41,102 nt of DNA from Prevotella sp. (GTDB taxonomy: Bacteria > Bacteroidota > Bacteroidia > Bacteroidales > Bacteroidaceae): contig JALFSW010000065.1 of the NCBI GenBank assembly GCA_022779305.1, positions 1 to 41,102 of the forward strand. Direction: 5' to 3'. A program made the position numbers and the translations under genes. Shown here one piece after another: positions 15,101-23,923 of this stretch (positions are counted from its first letter, which is position 1; each line of letters opens with the position of its first letter). The notes beneath the pieces were generated by a model, which did not search any database, was not told the DNA's origin, and saw only the letters and a list, made by a program, of their open reading frames with translations.

Positions 15101-15312
15101 TATCTTTGCAAAGCAAAAAACCGCTTTGAGGTTTTCGCCACAATGCGTTGCAATTTTGTCTATGATTGCGTGGTTTTACTTCCAAGCAATGAAGACAGGT
15201 TCTATAAATTATCGTTGTAGGATATTCGCTCTGCGTAGAATTTTCAGAACCTACCTTTAGATAACATTGCAAGATTATGAAAGCAATATTTTAAAAGACA
15301 AACAGAAACAAA
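15101..15312 (+). promoter_or_regulatory. Promoter box and structured leader of the tsaB-murA-rseP operon
   Basis: TATCTTTG at 15101-15108 matches the -7 element; no convincing -33 was found. The leader, about 195 nt, contains a hairpin AAAACC-GCTTTGA-GGTTTT (15117-15135), a possible 25-codon frame (15143-15220) and long-range complementarity AGGTTCT (about 15197-15203) with AGAACCT (about 15248-15255). No known riboswitch was recognised. The motif CAGGTTCTATAAA (15196-15208) recurs at 23288-23300 between yicC and gmk. Confidence 0.5.
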
Positions 15313-16005
15313 ATGTCTTGCATATTACACATAGAAACAAGTACGAATGTTTGCTCGGTTGCCCTCTCGGAAGACGGAGCATGTATTTATGAACAAACCG
15401 ATAAAAATGGTCGCAACCACGGCGAACTCCTTGGCACTTTCGTAGACGAAGCTCTTTCGTTTGCCGACAGTCATGCTATTCCGTTGGACGCAGTGGCTGT
15501 AAGTAGTGGTCCTGGGTCCTACACAGGATTGCGCATAGGCTCGTCAATGGCAAAAGGCATTTGCTATGGCACCAACTTAAAACTCATCAGCGTTCCAACG
15601 CTCGAGCTCTTGTGCGTGCCTGTGCTCTTAGGCAGTGAAGAAATAGAAGAAGACGCATTGCTCATACCCATGATCGACGCACGCCGTATGGAGGTTTATG
15701 CGCAAGTTTTCGATCGCTCACTACGCGAAGTACGTCCTATTCAGGCAGACATTGTAGACGAAACAACCTACAAAGCATATCTTGACAAAGGCAAGGTTTA
15801 TTTCTTTGGCAATGGCGCAGAAAAATGTATGGAAATCATCAACCACCCCAATGCGAAATTGATCAAAAACATTGAACCGTTGGCGAAAAACATGATGCCA
15901 CTGGCAGAAAAACGAATTGCCACGGAAACCTATGAAGACGTTGCCTATTTCGAACCGATGTACTTAAAAGATTTTGTGGCAAAAATAGCCAAACCTTTAT
16001 TGTAA
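15313..16005 (+). CDS. tsaB: tRNA threonylcarbamoyladenosine biosynthesis protein TsaB
   Basis: TsaB is the inactive paralogue and scaffold of TsaD in the complex that installs t6A at position 37 of ANN-decoding tRNAs in the cytoplasm. The 230-residue length is normal. The ASKHA-fold start CILHIETSTNVCSVALSEDG and the conserved segment AVSSGPGSYTGLRIGSSMAK (about residues 62-81) are diagnostic. It leads a co-directional run through rseP with short gaps (35 bp to the next gene). Confidence 0.96.
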   Translation: MSCILHIETSTNVCSVALSEDGACIYEQTDKNGRNHGELLGTFVDEALSFADSHAIPLDAVAVSSGPGSYTGLRIGSSMAKGICYGTNLKLISVPTLELLCVPVLLGSEEIEEDALLIPMIDARRMEVYAQVFDRSLREVRPIQADIVDETTYKAYLDKGKVYFFGNGAEKCMEIINHPNAKLIKNIEPLAKNMMPLAEKRIATETYEDVAYFEPMYLKDFVAKIAKPLL

Positions 16006-16040
16006 GCATCACCACGAAGACGAAAAAAGAAACAAAAACA

Positions 16041-16646
16041 ATGAATATCGAAGGATTAGATTATAACACCCAACGCGAAAAACTCATCCTCCCAGAATAC
16101 GGAAGAGAAATACAAGAAATGGTGGCATTCTGCAAAACACTCCCAACAAAGGAGGAACGACAAAGTTGTGCAGAAACCATTGTGGCTATCATGGACACCA
16201 TGAACGAACAAAACAGAGGTAACGCCGACCACATTCAGAAACTTTGGGATCATTTGGCTTTGATGGCGGGCTTTGAATTGGACATTGATTATCCTTATGA
16301 TGTGTCACAGGCAAACAGCATCACCCATCGTCCAAAACCCATGGACTATCCAATGTCACGCATACCAGTGCGTCATTATGGCAAAATGCTATTCGATCTC
16401 TTTGAACAACTCAAAACAATGGAAGAGGGAGCGGAGAAAGATGAGTTAATGGGTTTGGCTGCCAACCAAATGAAACGTTGTCTGATGCTTTGGGGACATG
16501 GGTCTGCCGACGATGAAAAAGTGGCTTCCGACCTTGCTCGATTAACGGACGGGAAAGCACAACTCGACCTCAGCACGTTTAAATTTGAAAAGATCAACCA
16601 ACGCGATTTGGTACAACCACGCCCCAACAATAAAAAGAAGAAGTAA
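16041..16646 (+). CDS. DUF4290 family protein
   Basis: A 201-residue soluble protein of the Bacteroidetes-restricted DUF4290 family, of unknown function. Typical segments are the N-terminal LDYNTQREKLILPEYGREIQ and DHIQKLWDHLALMAGFELDI in the middle. The C-terminus is basic (PRPNNKKKK). It has no signal peptide or membrane span. Only 2 bp separate its stop from the murA start, and this DUF4290-murA order is a recurring Bacteroidetes arrangement. A role linked to envelope growth or translation is suggested only by context. Confidence 0.9.
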   Translation: MNIEGLDYNTQREKLILPEYGREIQEMVAFCKTLPTKEERQSCAETIVAIMDTMNEQNRGNADHIQKLWDHLALMAGFELDIDYPYDVSQANSITHRPKPMDYPMSRIPVRHYGKMLFDLFEQLKTMEEGAEKDELMGLAANQMKRCLMLWGHGSADDEKVASDLARLTDGKAQLDLSTFKFEKINQRDLVQPRPNNKKKK

Positions 16647-16648
16647 TT

Positions 16649-17962
16649 ATGGAGTCTTTTGTTATCGAAGGCGGTAACCGATTGGCAGGTTCAATCACGC
16701 CACAAGGAGCGAAGAACGAAGCCTTGCAAGTGATTTCGGCAACCTTACTCACACCCGAAGAAGTCATCATACGCAACATTCCAAACATTCTGGATGTCAA
16801 TAACTTGATGAAGTTGTTGCAAGATATTGGGGTGAAAGTGAAACGATTGGGCGACAATGCATATTCATTTCAGGCAAACGAAGTGAACCTCGATTTTTTA
16901 GAAAGCGAAGAATTTGTAAATAAATGTGCTTCGTTGCGAGGTAGTGTACTTCTTTATGGACCACTTTTGGGTCGCTTTGGGAAAGCCACCATCACCAAAC
17001 CAGGCGGCGATAAAATCGGAAGAAGACGTTTGGATACCCACTTCTTGGGTTTCAAAAACTTGGGGGCAAAGTTTGTGCATGTCGAAGACAGAAACGTTTA
17101 TGAAATCAAAGCCGATAAATTGAAAGGTACTTATATGCTCCTTGATGAGGCATCTGTTACAGGAACGGCTAACATCATTATGGCAGCTGTACTTGCAGAA
17201 GGCACAACCACCATCTATAATGCCGCTTGCGAACCCTATATTCAGCAACTTTGCCACCTCTTAAAAGCCATGGGGGCGAAAATTCAAGGCATAGGTAGCA
17301 ATATGCTGACCATTGAAGGCGTTAAAAGTCTGAAAGGTGCAGAACACAAAATCCTTCCAGACATGATTGAGGTAGGGTCGTTTATTGGCTTGGCTGCAAT
17401 GATCGGCGATGGCATCCGTATAAAAGATGTAGCCATCAAACACCTTGGCATTATCCCCGACACGTTCCGCAGATTGGGCGTGAGCATCATTGAGGAAGGC
17501 GACGATCTCATTGTTCCACGACAAGAACATTACGCTATCGAGTCGTTCATTGATGGGACGATTATGACCATAAGTGATGCGCCATGGCCAGGAGTTACAC
17601 CCGATTTGATTTCGGTGCTTCTTGTCGTTGCCACACAAGCACGAGGGAGTGTTCTTTTCCACCAAAAGATGTTTGAAAGTCGTCTCTTTTTCGTGGATAA
17701 ACTCATAGATATGGGTGCACAAATCATTTTGTGCGACCCTCACAGAGCTGTAGTCGTTGGACATGATAACAATGTTCAACTGCGAGGTGGACGCATGTCG
17801 AGTCCCGATATTCGTGCAGGTATCGCCCTTTTGATTGCTGCCTTGTCGGCAAAAGGAACAAGTCGGATAGACAACATTGTTCAAATCGACCGTGGATATG
17901 AAAACATTGAAGCACGTTTAAATGCCTTAGGGGCAAACATTCAGCGTGTAGAAATTTGCTAA
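16649..17962 (+). CDS. murA: UDP-N-acetylglucosamine 1-carboxyvinyltransferase MurA (Asp in place of catalytic-loop Cys)
   Basis: MurA transfers enolpyruvate from PEP to UDP-GlcNAc, the first committed step of peptidoglycan synthesis. The 437-residue length is typical. The active-site Lys (K22 in PQGAKNEAL) and conserved family segments (GPLLGRFGKATITKPGG; DMIEVGSFIGLAA) are present. In the mobile loop the usual PGGCxIG reads PGGDKIG, so residue 121, equivalent to E. coli Cys115, is Asp. That substitution is known from MurA of Mycobacterium tuberculosis and Chlamydia and makes the enzyme insensitive to fosfomycin while keeping activity. The gene follows the DUF4290 gene by 2 bp and precedes rimM by 19 bp. 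Confidence 0.96.
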   Translation: MESFVIEGGNRLAGSITPQGAKNEALQVISATLLTPEEVIIRNIPNILDVNNLMKLLQDIGVKVKRLGDNAYSFQANEVNLDFLESEEFVNKCASLRGSVLLYGPLLGRFGKATITKPGGDKIGRRRLDTHFLGFKNLGAKFVHVEDRNVYEIKADKLKGTYMLLDEASVTGTANIIMAAVLAEGTTTIYNAACEPYIQQLCHLLKAMGAKIQGIGSNMLTIEGVKSLKGAEHKILPDMIEVGSFIGLAAMIGDGIRIKDVAIKHLGIIPDTFRRLGVSIIEEGDDLIVPRQEHYAIESFIDGTIMTISDAPWPGVTPDLISVLLVVATQARGSVLFHQKMFESRLFFVDKLIDMGAQIILCDPHRAVVVGHDNNVQLRGGRMSSPDIRAGIALLIAALSAKGTSRIDNIVQIDRGYENIEARLNALGANIQRVEIC

Positions 17963-17981
17963 ATAAAACCTCGCGACCGAC

Positions 17982-18503
17982 ATGATAAGGCAAGAAGACG
18001 TTTATAAGATAGGGGTAATAGGTAAGCCCCACGGCATCCATGGCGAATTGCGGTTGCATTTCGATGACGACATCTTTGACCAATGCGAAGCTGAATATTT
18101 AATCCTTGATATGGAAGGAATACTCGTTCCTTTCTTCATCGAAGAATATCGGTTTCGCTCGGAAGAAACAGCACTCATGAAGTTTTGCGACATCGACAAT
18201 GAAGATGCAGCCCGCCGACTGACGGGCGTAGAAGTTTTCTTCCCTCGTTCAATAGCGGAAGCTAGTAGCGAACACCTCTCGTGGGCACAAATCGTTGGTT
18301 TTTCGCTCATTGATTCAGCTACACATACACGCATCGGAAGCATAGAAAGCGTAGACGAAAGCACCATCAACTTGCTCTTTGAAGTCAAACAAGAAGAAGG
18401 GCAAAACCTACTCATTCCTGCCCATGCTGAACTCATCACGGCAATAGACAAGGAAAACAAGACTATCGAAATGAACATACCCGATGGATTGTTGGTTTTA
18501 TAA
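17982..18503 (+). CDS. rimM: Ribosome maturation factor RimM
   Basis: RimM binds ribosomal protein S19 and helps mature the 30S subunit head, in particular the 3' domain of 16S rRNA. The protein has 173 residues. The N-terminal RimM barrel begins VYKIGVIGKPHGIHGELRLH, the family's most conserved segment. A PRC-barrel follows from about residue 98 (SWAQIVGFSLIDSATHTRIG) and contains NLLIPAHAELITAIDKENKT. It is co-directional with murA and dxr; the 52-bp gap to dxr holds no clear promoter. Confidence 0.95.
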   Translation: MIRQEDVYKIGVIGKPHGIHGELRLHFDDDIFDQCEAEYLILDMEGILVPFFIEEYRFRSEETALMKFCDIDNEDAARRLTGVEVFFPRSIAEASSEHLSWAQIVGFSLIDSATHTRIGSIESVDESTINLLFEVKQEEGQNLLIPAHAELITAIDKENKTIEMNIPDGLLVL

Positions 18504-18555
18504 GCCTTTTTAATGTGGAAACATGATGTGAGAAAACAACAAAAAAGATGCAAAA

Positions 18556-19722
18556 ATGAAACAACAAATATGTATTCTTGGCTCAACAGGAAGCATTGGA
18601 ACACAAGCACTTGAAGTAATCAAGCAACATTCGGATCGCTATGAAGCCTATGCGCTCACAGCAAACAACAACTGGCAACTCTTAGCAGAGCAAGCACGAC
18701 AGTTTCAGCCCGCCGCAGTTGTCATCGCCAACGAATGTTTTTACGCCCCCCTCGTGGAAGCATTGGCTGATTATTCAGATATAAAGGTATATGCAGGAGC
18801 TACCGCTTTAACGCAAATAGTGGAAGCGCAGCCCATAGATATGGTACTCACGGCAATGGTTGGTTTCTCAGGTTTAAAACCAACCATTCACGCCATCAAG
18901 GCAAGAAAAAAGATTTGCTTAGCCAACAAGGAAACATTGGTGGTGGCAGGTGAACTTATCTGCAACCTTGCCAGAGAATACCAGGTTCCTATTCTGCCCG
19001 TAGACAGTGAACACAGTGCCATCTTTCAGAGCTTAGTGGGCGAAGGAGACAACGCCATTGAGAAACTATTGCTCACTTGTTCGGGTGGTCCTTTCCGCCT
19101 TTTGAACCACGAACAATTGCAAAACGTCAATGCAAGCGACGCATTAAAGCATCCAACGTGGGACATGGGAGCTAAAATCACCATCGATTCAGCTTCACTC
19201 ATGAACAAAGGATTTGAAGTTATCGAGGCAAAATGGCTCTTTGGCATTCCAGCAGATAAGATTGAGGTGCTCATTCATCCTCAATCCATTATCCATAGTG
19301 CTGTGCAATTTATCGATGGAGGAATAAAAGCGCAATTGGGCGTACCCGACATGCGGCTACCCATTCAATATGCCTTCTCTTTCCCCGACCGTTTGACGTT
19401 GCAAGGAGAACGTTTAGATCTCTTTAAACAACCTTTGGAATTTTTCAAACCAGATACAGAAAAGTTCAGATGTCTTGCAATGGCGTATGAAGCAATTGAC
19501 AAAGGCGGCAATATGCCCTGTATATTGAATGCTGCCAATGAAGTAGTGAATGAAGGATTCAGAAACAACCAATGTTCATTCTTAGCCATGGCAGCCATCA
19601 TTGAGGCAACAATGAAGCACGTGGCATTCGACAAAAACCCCGACTTAGACGTCTATCTGCAAACCGATGCAGAAGCACGGCGCATTGCCAGCGACTTGAT
19701 GGCAAAACAAATCTACAATTAA
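18556..19722 (+). CDS. dxr: 1-deoxy-D-xylulose 5-phosphate reductoisomerase
   Basis: It converts DXP to 2-C-methyl-D-erythritol 4-phosphate with NADPH, the second step of the MEP isoprenoid pathway. The 388-residue protein begins with the nucleotide-binding motif ICILGSTGSIGTQALEV. Later segments are the family signatures: KICLANKETLVVAG, ILPVDSEHSAIFQSL (metal-binding acidic residues), ITIDSASLMNKGFEVIEAKW and IEVLIHPQSIIHSAVQF. MEP-pathway products feed the polyprenyl carriers used by wall and surface-glycan synthesis, in line with the neighbouring murA. A second IspD-like gene at 36260-36979 in this window is probably not part of the same pathway. Confidence 0.97.
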   Translation: MKQQICILGSTGSIGTQALEVIKQHSDRYEAYALTANNNWQLLAEQARQFQPAAVVIANECFYAPLVEALADYSDIKVYAGATALTQIVEAQPIDMVLTAMVGFSGLKPTIHAIKARKKICLANKETLVVAGELICNLAREYQVPILPVDSEHSAIFQSLVGEGDNAIEKLLLTCSGGPFRLLNHEQLQNVNASDALKHPTWDMGAKITIDSASLMNKGFEVIEAKWLFGIPADKIEVLIHPQSIIHSAVQFIDGGIKAQLGVPDMRLPIQYAFSFPDRLTLQGERLDLFKQPLEFFKPDTEKFRCLAMAYEAIDKGGNMPCILNAANEVVNEGFRNNQCSFLAMAAIIEATMKHVAFDKNPDLDVYLQTDAEARRIASDLMAKQIYN

Positions 19723-19755
19723 CGAATATCGTATCAAACAAATTATCACTACATA

Positions 19756-21156
19756 ATGGAAACATTTCTCATCAGATTACTACAATTTATCCTTGCAATC
19801 TCTCTATTGGTGTTGCTCCACGAAGGTGGACACATGTTCTTTGCCAAGCTCTTTGGTGTGAAGGTGGATAAGTTCTTCGTCTTCTTCGACGTATCAATAG
19901 GCAAATGGAAAGGTATGCTTTTCAAATGGAAACCTAAGAACGACGACACTACATATGGCATTGGCTGGCTACCTCTAGGTGGATACTGCAAGATTGCGGG
20001 TATGATTGACGAAAGTTTAGACACCGAACAGATGAAACAAGAACCCCAACCATGGGAGTTCCGAACCAAACCAGCATGGCAACGGTTGTTGATCATGATC
20101 GGAGGGGTGCTCGTAAACTTTCTTTTGGCACTCTTCATCTACTCCATGATCATGTTCACATGGGGCGACAGCTACTACAAAGTGTCGGAAATGTCGATGG
20201 GTATGCGCTTCAATGAACAAGCAAAATCCCTCGGGTTTAAGGACAAAGACGTACTTCTGGGAACGGATCAGGGTGCTTTCAGAGAATATGCGAGCGTCAA
20301 TGGTGACCTTTTCCGCCAAATAGCGTTGTCTAAATATGTAGATGTGTTGCGCGATGGCAAAAAACACAGAATTGAAATGCCTGGCGACTTAGATATGCTT
20401 GCAATGATAAAAAACCGTCCGCTCTTCGCTGAACCTTATATTCCAGCACGCATCGACAGCGTAATGGGCGACTCGCCTGCCATGAAGACGGGTCTCAAAA
20501 AGGGCGATTTCATCAAGAGTATCAATGGAAAGGCTGTTGAAACATGGGCAGATATGAACTTCCAAATGAGCATTCTTACGGATGTTGCAACCGTAAAACA
20601 AACTGCCAAAGACTCATTGGCACTTCGCCATGTGGTACTCACTGTCCAACGTGGTGATACCCATAAAATGGATACGCTTCACATGACGCTCAATCCATCA
20701 TTCCAAATGGGCGTTTTGCAAGCAACCATTGCGTCATACTATAAGCCTACGACCGAAACCTACTCTTTCTTCGAGAGCTTCCCAGCTGGAGCAAAGCACG
20801 GAATTAACGTGCTGAAAGGTTACATTGGTAACTTTCGCTACCTTGCTTCTGCCGAAGGAGCCAAGAGTATTGGTGGGTTTGCATCCATTGCAAAGATGTT
20901 TCCACCTTATTGGGATTGGTATATGTTCTGGAGCATGACTGCTTTCCTCAGCATTATGTTGGCTTTCATGAACTTCTTACCTATCCCTGCACTCGATGGC
21001 GGACACATACTCTTCTTGCTTTATGAGATGATTACTCGCCGCAAACCATCTGAAAAGTTCTTGATTGCGGCAGAATATGTGGGTATGTTCCTTCTCATTG
21101 GTCTTATGATTTTGGCAAACCTCAACGATATTTTGCGCTGGTTGGGCATTATGTAA
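19756..21156 (+). CDS. rseP: RseP-family site-2 zinc metalloprotease
   Basis: An inner-membrane protease that cuts substrates within the membrane, classically anti-sigma factors (regulated intramembrane proteolysis) and signal-peptide remnants. The 466-residue protein has the zinc motif HEGGH (H22-H26) in its first helix and the third ligand region [12 protein letters not shown] near residue 415. Membrane segments are seen at the start, near residue 118 ([20 protein letters not shown]) and in the last 80 residues. PDZ-like sequence lies in the middle ([20 protein letters not shown]). It closes the conserved tsaB-to-rseP run. No anti-sigma partner is encoded next to it. Confidence 0.95.
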   Translation: METFLIRLLQFILAISLLVLLHEGGHMFFAKLFGVKVDKFFVFFDVSIGKWKGMLFKWKPKNDDTTYGIGWLPLGGYCKIAGMIDESLDTEQMKQEPQPWEFRTKPAWQRLLIMIGGVLVNFLLALFIYSMIMFTWGDSYYKVSEMSMGMRFNEQAKSLGFKDKDVLLGTDQGAFREYASVNGDLFRQIALSKYVDVLRDGKKHRIEMPGDLDMLAMIKNRPLFAEPYIPARIDSVMGDSPAMKTGLKKGDFIKSINGKAVETWADMNFQMSILTDVATVKQTAKDSLALRHVVLTVQRGDTHKMDTLHMTLNPSFQMGVLQATIASYYKPTTETYSFFESFPAGAKHGINVLKGYIGNFRYLASAEGAKSIGGFASIAKMFPPYWDWYMFWSMTAFLSIMLAFMNFLPIPALDGGHILFLLYEMITRRKPSEKFLIAAEYVGMFLLIGLMILANLNDILRWLGIM

Positions 21157-21193
21157 GACAACAAAAGTGTGCACTTTATCCTCTCATTCAACA

Positions 21194-22024
21194 ATGGAAA
21201 AGGTCTTTAATACGGGCGAAACACAAACATCTTTGCGGGTGGCATATAACCCCGAAGGGTCTGTGTTGCGCCGTGCACAATTGCGTATGCTCGACATGCT
21301 CGACTATCTTGCAACAGCAGCCGATGCGGCAGGCGTCAGTTGGCGATTAGACGGAGGAAACGTGTTGGGAGCTTTGCGCCATAATGGGTTCATCCCGTGG
21401 GACGATGACGTAGACATTGTGGTGGATCGGAAAGACTATAAGCTACTCTGCGATTACCTCAAAGCTCACCCACATCCCCAATACGTCCTACAAGACCCCA
21501 GCACCGACTCTAATTATCTCAAGGCATGGGCAAGTCTGCGCGATTTAAAGAGTGAACACATCGCCCTCCCCACCACAGACGAACGGGAAAGACGCTCGCT
21601 GGAGAGTTTGACATTCCGTGGGTTGCACATTGACATATTTCCCTACGAAGACCAGATCCTTCCTTCCATGCAGCGATTGGCTGGAAAACTTTCAGCAAAA
21701 ATCAACATTGACCTCGCACCTAAGCATCCACGACTTGCCAGATTGCTCTACCACCTTTCAGACCGCATTATCTTCCCTGTCTTCAGATGTTGCGGACACA
21801 TCTTCGGTAAGCGTGGCGAATACATGCACACGTATGGTGCGTGGTTCTATGAACGTTTTCCTGAACACATCGTGCGCCCCTATCAGCCCATAAGTTTTGA
21901 AGGAAAGCATTACAATGCTCCTGCAAATCCCGATGCGTTTTGCAAAGTCATCTATGGGGCGTATCAAGATCTCCCACCAAAAGACAAACGCAATCGTCAC
22001 CAAGTGGGTATAAAGTTTCTTTGA
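21194..22024 (+). CDS. LicD-family phosphotransferase
   Basis: LicD proteins belong to the nucleotidyltransferase fold and transfer phosphocholine or phospho-alditols from a CDP carrier to surface sugars; FKTN/FKRP are eukaryotic relatives that use CDP-ribitol. The start is ATG 21194 (276 residues); an in-frame GTG at 21167 adds only nine residues. The hallmark segment SWRLDGGNVLGALRHNGFIP, followed by WDDDVDIVV (about residues 55-83), carries the catalytic Gly-Gly and DDDxD metal site. No choline-uptake or licA/B/C genes are nearby. The gene trails rseP by 37 bp and may be an accessory gene at the end of the housekeeping run. A possible donor source, a CDP-alditol-type gene pair, lies at 35229-36979. 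Confidence 0.88.
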   Translation: MEKVFNTGETQTSLRVAYNPEGSVLRRAQLRMLDMLDYLATAADAAGVSWRLDGGNVLGALRHNGFIPWDDDVDIVVDRKDYKLLCDYLKAHPHPQYVLQDPSTDSNYLKAWASLRDLKSEHIALPTTDERERRSLESLTFRGLHIDIFPYEDQILPSMQRLAGKLSAKINIDLAPKHPRLARLLYHLSDRIIFPVFRCCGHIFGKRGEYMHTYGAWFYERFPEHIVRPYQPISFEGKHYNAPANPDAFCKVIYGAYQDLPPKDKRNRHQVGIKFL

Positions 22025-22108
22025 TGCTCCATTGGGCATTAAACGAATAAATCACTTGCGGGAGAAAACACAGGCTTATTCCTACTCTTTTAGAAAACCC
22101 TTTGTTTA

Positions 22109-22192
22109 TTAAACCCAAATCGGTCATTAGATCATTAGAGTGTCCTTTTTCTTTTATTTTTAACTTCCCAACGGCTTGCATCTGCTTATCTT
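22109..22192 (-). mobile_element. MITE-like element, truncated copy D
   Basis: One terminal repeat (AACCCAAATCGGTCATTAGA) and the adjoining 60 bp match the right half of the family in reverse orientation (AACTTCCCAACGGCTTGCAT). The other end is missing. Confidence 0.7.
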
Positions 22193-22245
22193 ATAAACAT
22201 CTGAAAATCATTTGTTTTAAAAGACATAAGAAAACGCTTTCAAAG

Positions 22246-22320
22246 TAAGGCTCACTTGCACGGTAAGTGAGCCTTACTTGCGTCTTAACTGAGGCTCAGT
22301 TGCAGCGCAAGTGTAGCATA
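22246..22320. repeat. 22-bp-period palindromic repeat array 4
   Basis: Cores at 22246 (TAAGGCTCA), 22268 (TGAGCCTTA) and 22290 (TGAGGCTCA), then a degenerate unit TGTAGCATA at 22312, each 22 bp apart. It sits 55 bp after a truncated MITE-like copy and upstream of the yicC promoter. Confidence 0.88.
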
Positions 22321-22352
22321 GTGAGAAAATAAACGGAAAGTGAAGGCGGTGT

Positions 22353-22384
22353 TTTGGCTTTTTCGTGGCTTTTTCGTACTTTTG
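22353..22384 (+). promoter_or_regulatory. Promoter of the yicC-gmk-nadD operon
   Basis: TTTG (22353-22356), 20 bp and TACTTTTG (22377-22384), followed by C, form a full consensus match. Initiation near 22391 gives a very short leader of about 15 nt before ATG 22406. Confidence 0.85.
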
Positions 22385-22405
22385 CAACAACAAAACAGAA
22401 ATTGA

Positions 22406-23284
22406 ATGATACTATCAATGACAGGTTATGGGAAAGCAACCCTTACCTATAAAGAAAAGAAGATCAATGTAGAGATAAAATCTCTGAACAGCAAAACGCT
22501 CGATCTCTCTGTGCGCATCGCACCACTCTATCGTGAAAAAGAAATGGAAATCCGACAGCTCATTTCACAGAAACTTGAGCGTGGGAAGATTGATTTTTCA
22601 CTCTGGATAGACAAAGAAAGCCATGTAGACGCAACACCTATCAATGCTCGGTTGGTGGAAGACTATTACATGCAGCTAAAGAAAATAGCTGCCGATGTGG
22701 GTATTCCAGAACCCCAAGACTGGTTTGCTTCATTGCTCCGCCTGCCCGAAGTAACCACAAAAACAGAAATAGAAGAACTTGCCGATGAGGAATGGGCAAC
22801 GGCACAAGAAGCCATCCGCATGGCAATTGACCATTTAATGGATTTCCGTCAGCAAGAGGGCGAGGCGTTAGAAAAGAAATTCAATGAAAAAATAGACAAC
22901 ATTGCGTCGCTTCTCCACAGCCTCACACCTTATGAAGAAAGTAGGGTTCCGAAGATAAAAGAACGCTTGATAGAGGGATTAAAACAAATTCCTGCAATTG
23001 ATTACGACAAAGGCAGACTGGAACAAGAGCTTATCTATTTCATCGAGAAACTCGACATCAGCGAAGAACGCCAACGACTTTCCAACCATTTGGACTATTT
23101 CCGACAAACCATGCAGGAAGACGGACGTGGTGTTGGTAAAAAATTGGGCTTCATCGCACAAGAAATGGGGCGTGAAATCAACACAACAGGCTCGAAAAGC
23201 AATCAAGCCGAGATGCAAAACATCGTTGTAATGATGAAAGACGAGTTGGAACAAATCAAAGAACAAGTTTTAAACGTTCTATAA
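22406..23284 (+). CDS. yicC: YicC/YloC-family endoribonuclease
   Basis: YicC-type proteins are cytoplasmic endoribonucleases; in E. coli, YicC is linked to turnover of the small RNA RyhB. The 292-residue length is typical. The N-terminus MILSMTGYGKATLTYKEKKI and the C-terminal DUF1732 region with EERQRLSNHLDYFRQTMQED, then GKKLGFIAQEMGREINTTGS and KSNQAEMQNIVVMMKDELEQ, are the family signatures. The yicC-gmk-nadD order is common in Bacteroidetes and suggests a housekeeping role coupled to nucleotide and cofactor supply. Confidence 0.95.
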   Translation: MILSMTGYGKATLTYKEKKINVEIKSLNSKTLDLSVRIAPLYREKEMEIRQLISQKLERGKIDFSLWIDKESHVDATPINARLVEDYYMQLKKIAADVGIPEPQDWFASLLRLPEVTTKTEIEELADEEWATAQEAIRMAIDHLMDFRQQEGEALEKKFNEKIDNIASLLHSLTPYEESRVPKIKERLIEGLKQIPAIDYDKGRLEQELIYFIEKLDISEERQRLSNHLDYFRQTMQEDGRGVGKKLGFIAQEMGREINTTGSKSNQAEMQNIVVMMKDELEQIKEQVLNVL

Positions 23285-23329
23285 GGGCAGGTTCTATAAA
23301 GCCTAAGTAAAAAATGTTTCATCTGAAAA

Positions 23330-23923
23330 ATGGTTGAATATATGCAAAACACAGAAGGAAAACTCATCATTTTTTCGGCTCCTTCGGGAGCTGGAAAGAG
23401 TACGATTGTGCAATGGTTGCTCCGCGAACACCCTGAACTGAAACTTGCTTTTTCCATCAGTTGCACCACCCGCGAACCACGAGGAACAGAAAAAAACGGC
23501 ATAGATTATATCTTTCTCTCGCCCGATGAATTCAAGGAAAAAATAAAAAACGATGCCTTTTTAGAGTTTGAGGAAGTTTATGAAAACCGTTTTTATGGTA
23601 CACTGAAATCACAGGTGGAAAGTCAGATAAACAAAGGCCAAAACGTTTTGTTTGATGTGGACGTGAAAGGCGGGTGCAACATAAAAAACTTTTATGGGCA
23701 GCGTGCGCTTAGTCTTTTCATTCAACCCCCATCCCTAAAGTCGCTCCGTGAGCGGTTGGAAAATCGACAAACCGACAGTGCTGCATCCATAGAAAGTCGT
23801 TTGGCAAAAGCTGAATACGAATTGACTTTCGCTGAACAGTTTGATGCAATCATTGTGAACGACGATCTCGACACTGCTAAACAACAAACCTACGAGATTT
23901 TGAAGACTTTTCTCACAGAATGA
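23330..23923 (+). CDS. gmk: Guanylate kinase
   Basis: It phosphorylates GMP to GDP with ATP. The sequence has 197 residues from ATG 23330; ATG 23342 (193 residues) is an equally possible start, since the family usually begins a few residues before the P-loop. The P-loop SAPSGAGKSTI and the GMP-binding segments SCTTREPRGTEKNGIDYIFL and EVYENRFYGTLKSQV are present, as is the C-terminal lid SIESRLAKAEYEL. The stop codon overlaps the nadD start by four bases (ATGA), indicating translational coupling. Confidence 0.96.
   Translation: MVEYMQNTEGKLIIFSAPSGAGKSTIVQWLLREHPELKLAFSISCTTREPRGTEKNGIDYIFLSPDEFKEKIKNDAFLEFEEVYENRFYGTLKSQVESQINKGQNVLFDVDVKGGCNIKNFYGQRALSLFIQPPSLKSLRERLENRQTDSAASIESRLAKAEYELTFAEQFDAIIVNDDLDTAKQQTYEILKTFLTE

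Noticed and set aside
15143..15220. 25-codon leader peptide before tsaB as a gene
   Set aside because: No run of regulatory codons and no ribosome-binding evidence; mentioned only within the leader entry.
17261..17884. 207-codon minus-strand frame inside murA
   Set aside because: It is antisense to a well-supported gene, with a Cys/His/Asn-rich translation typical of shadow frames.
18002..18610. 202-codon minus-strand frame inside rimM
   Set aside because: Antisense shadow of rimM; Ser/Lys-rich translation with no domain.
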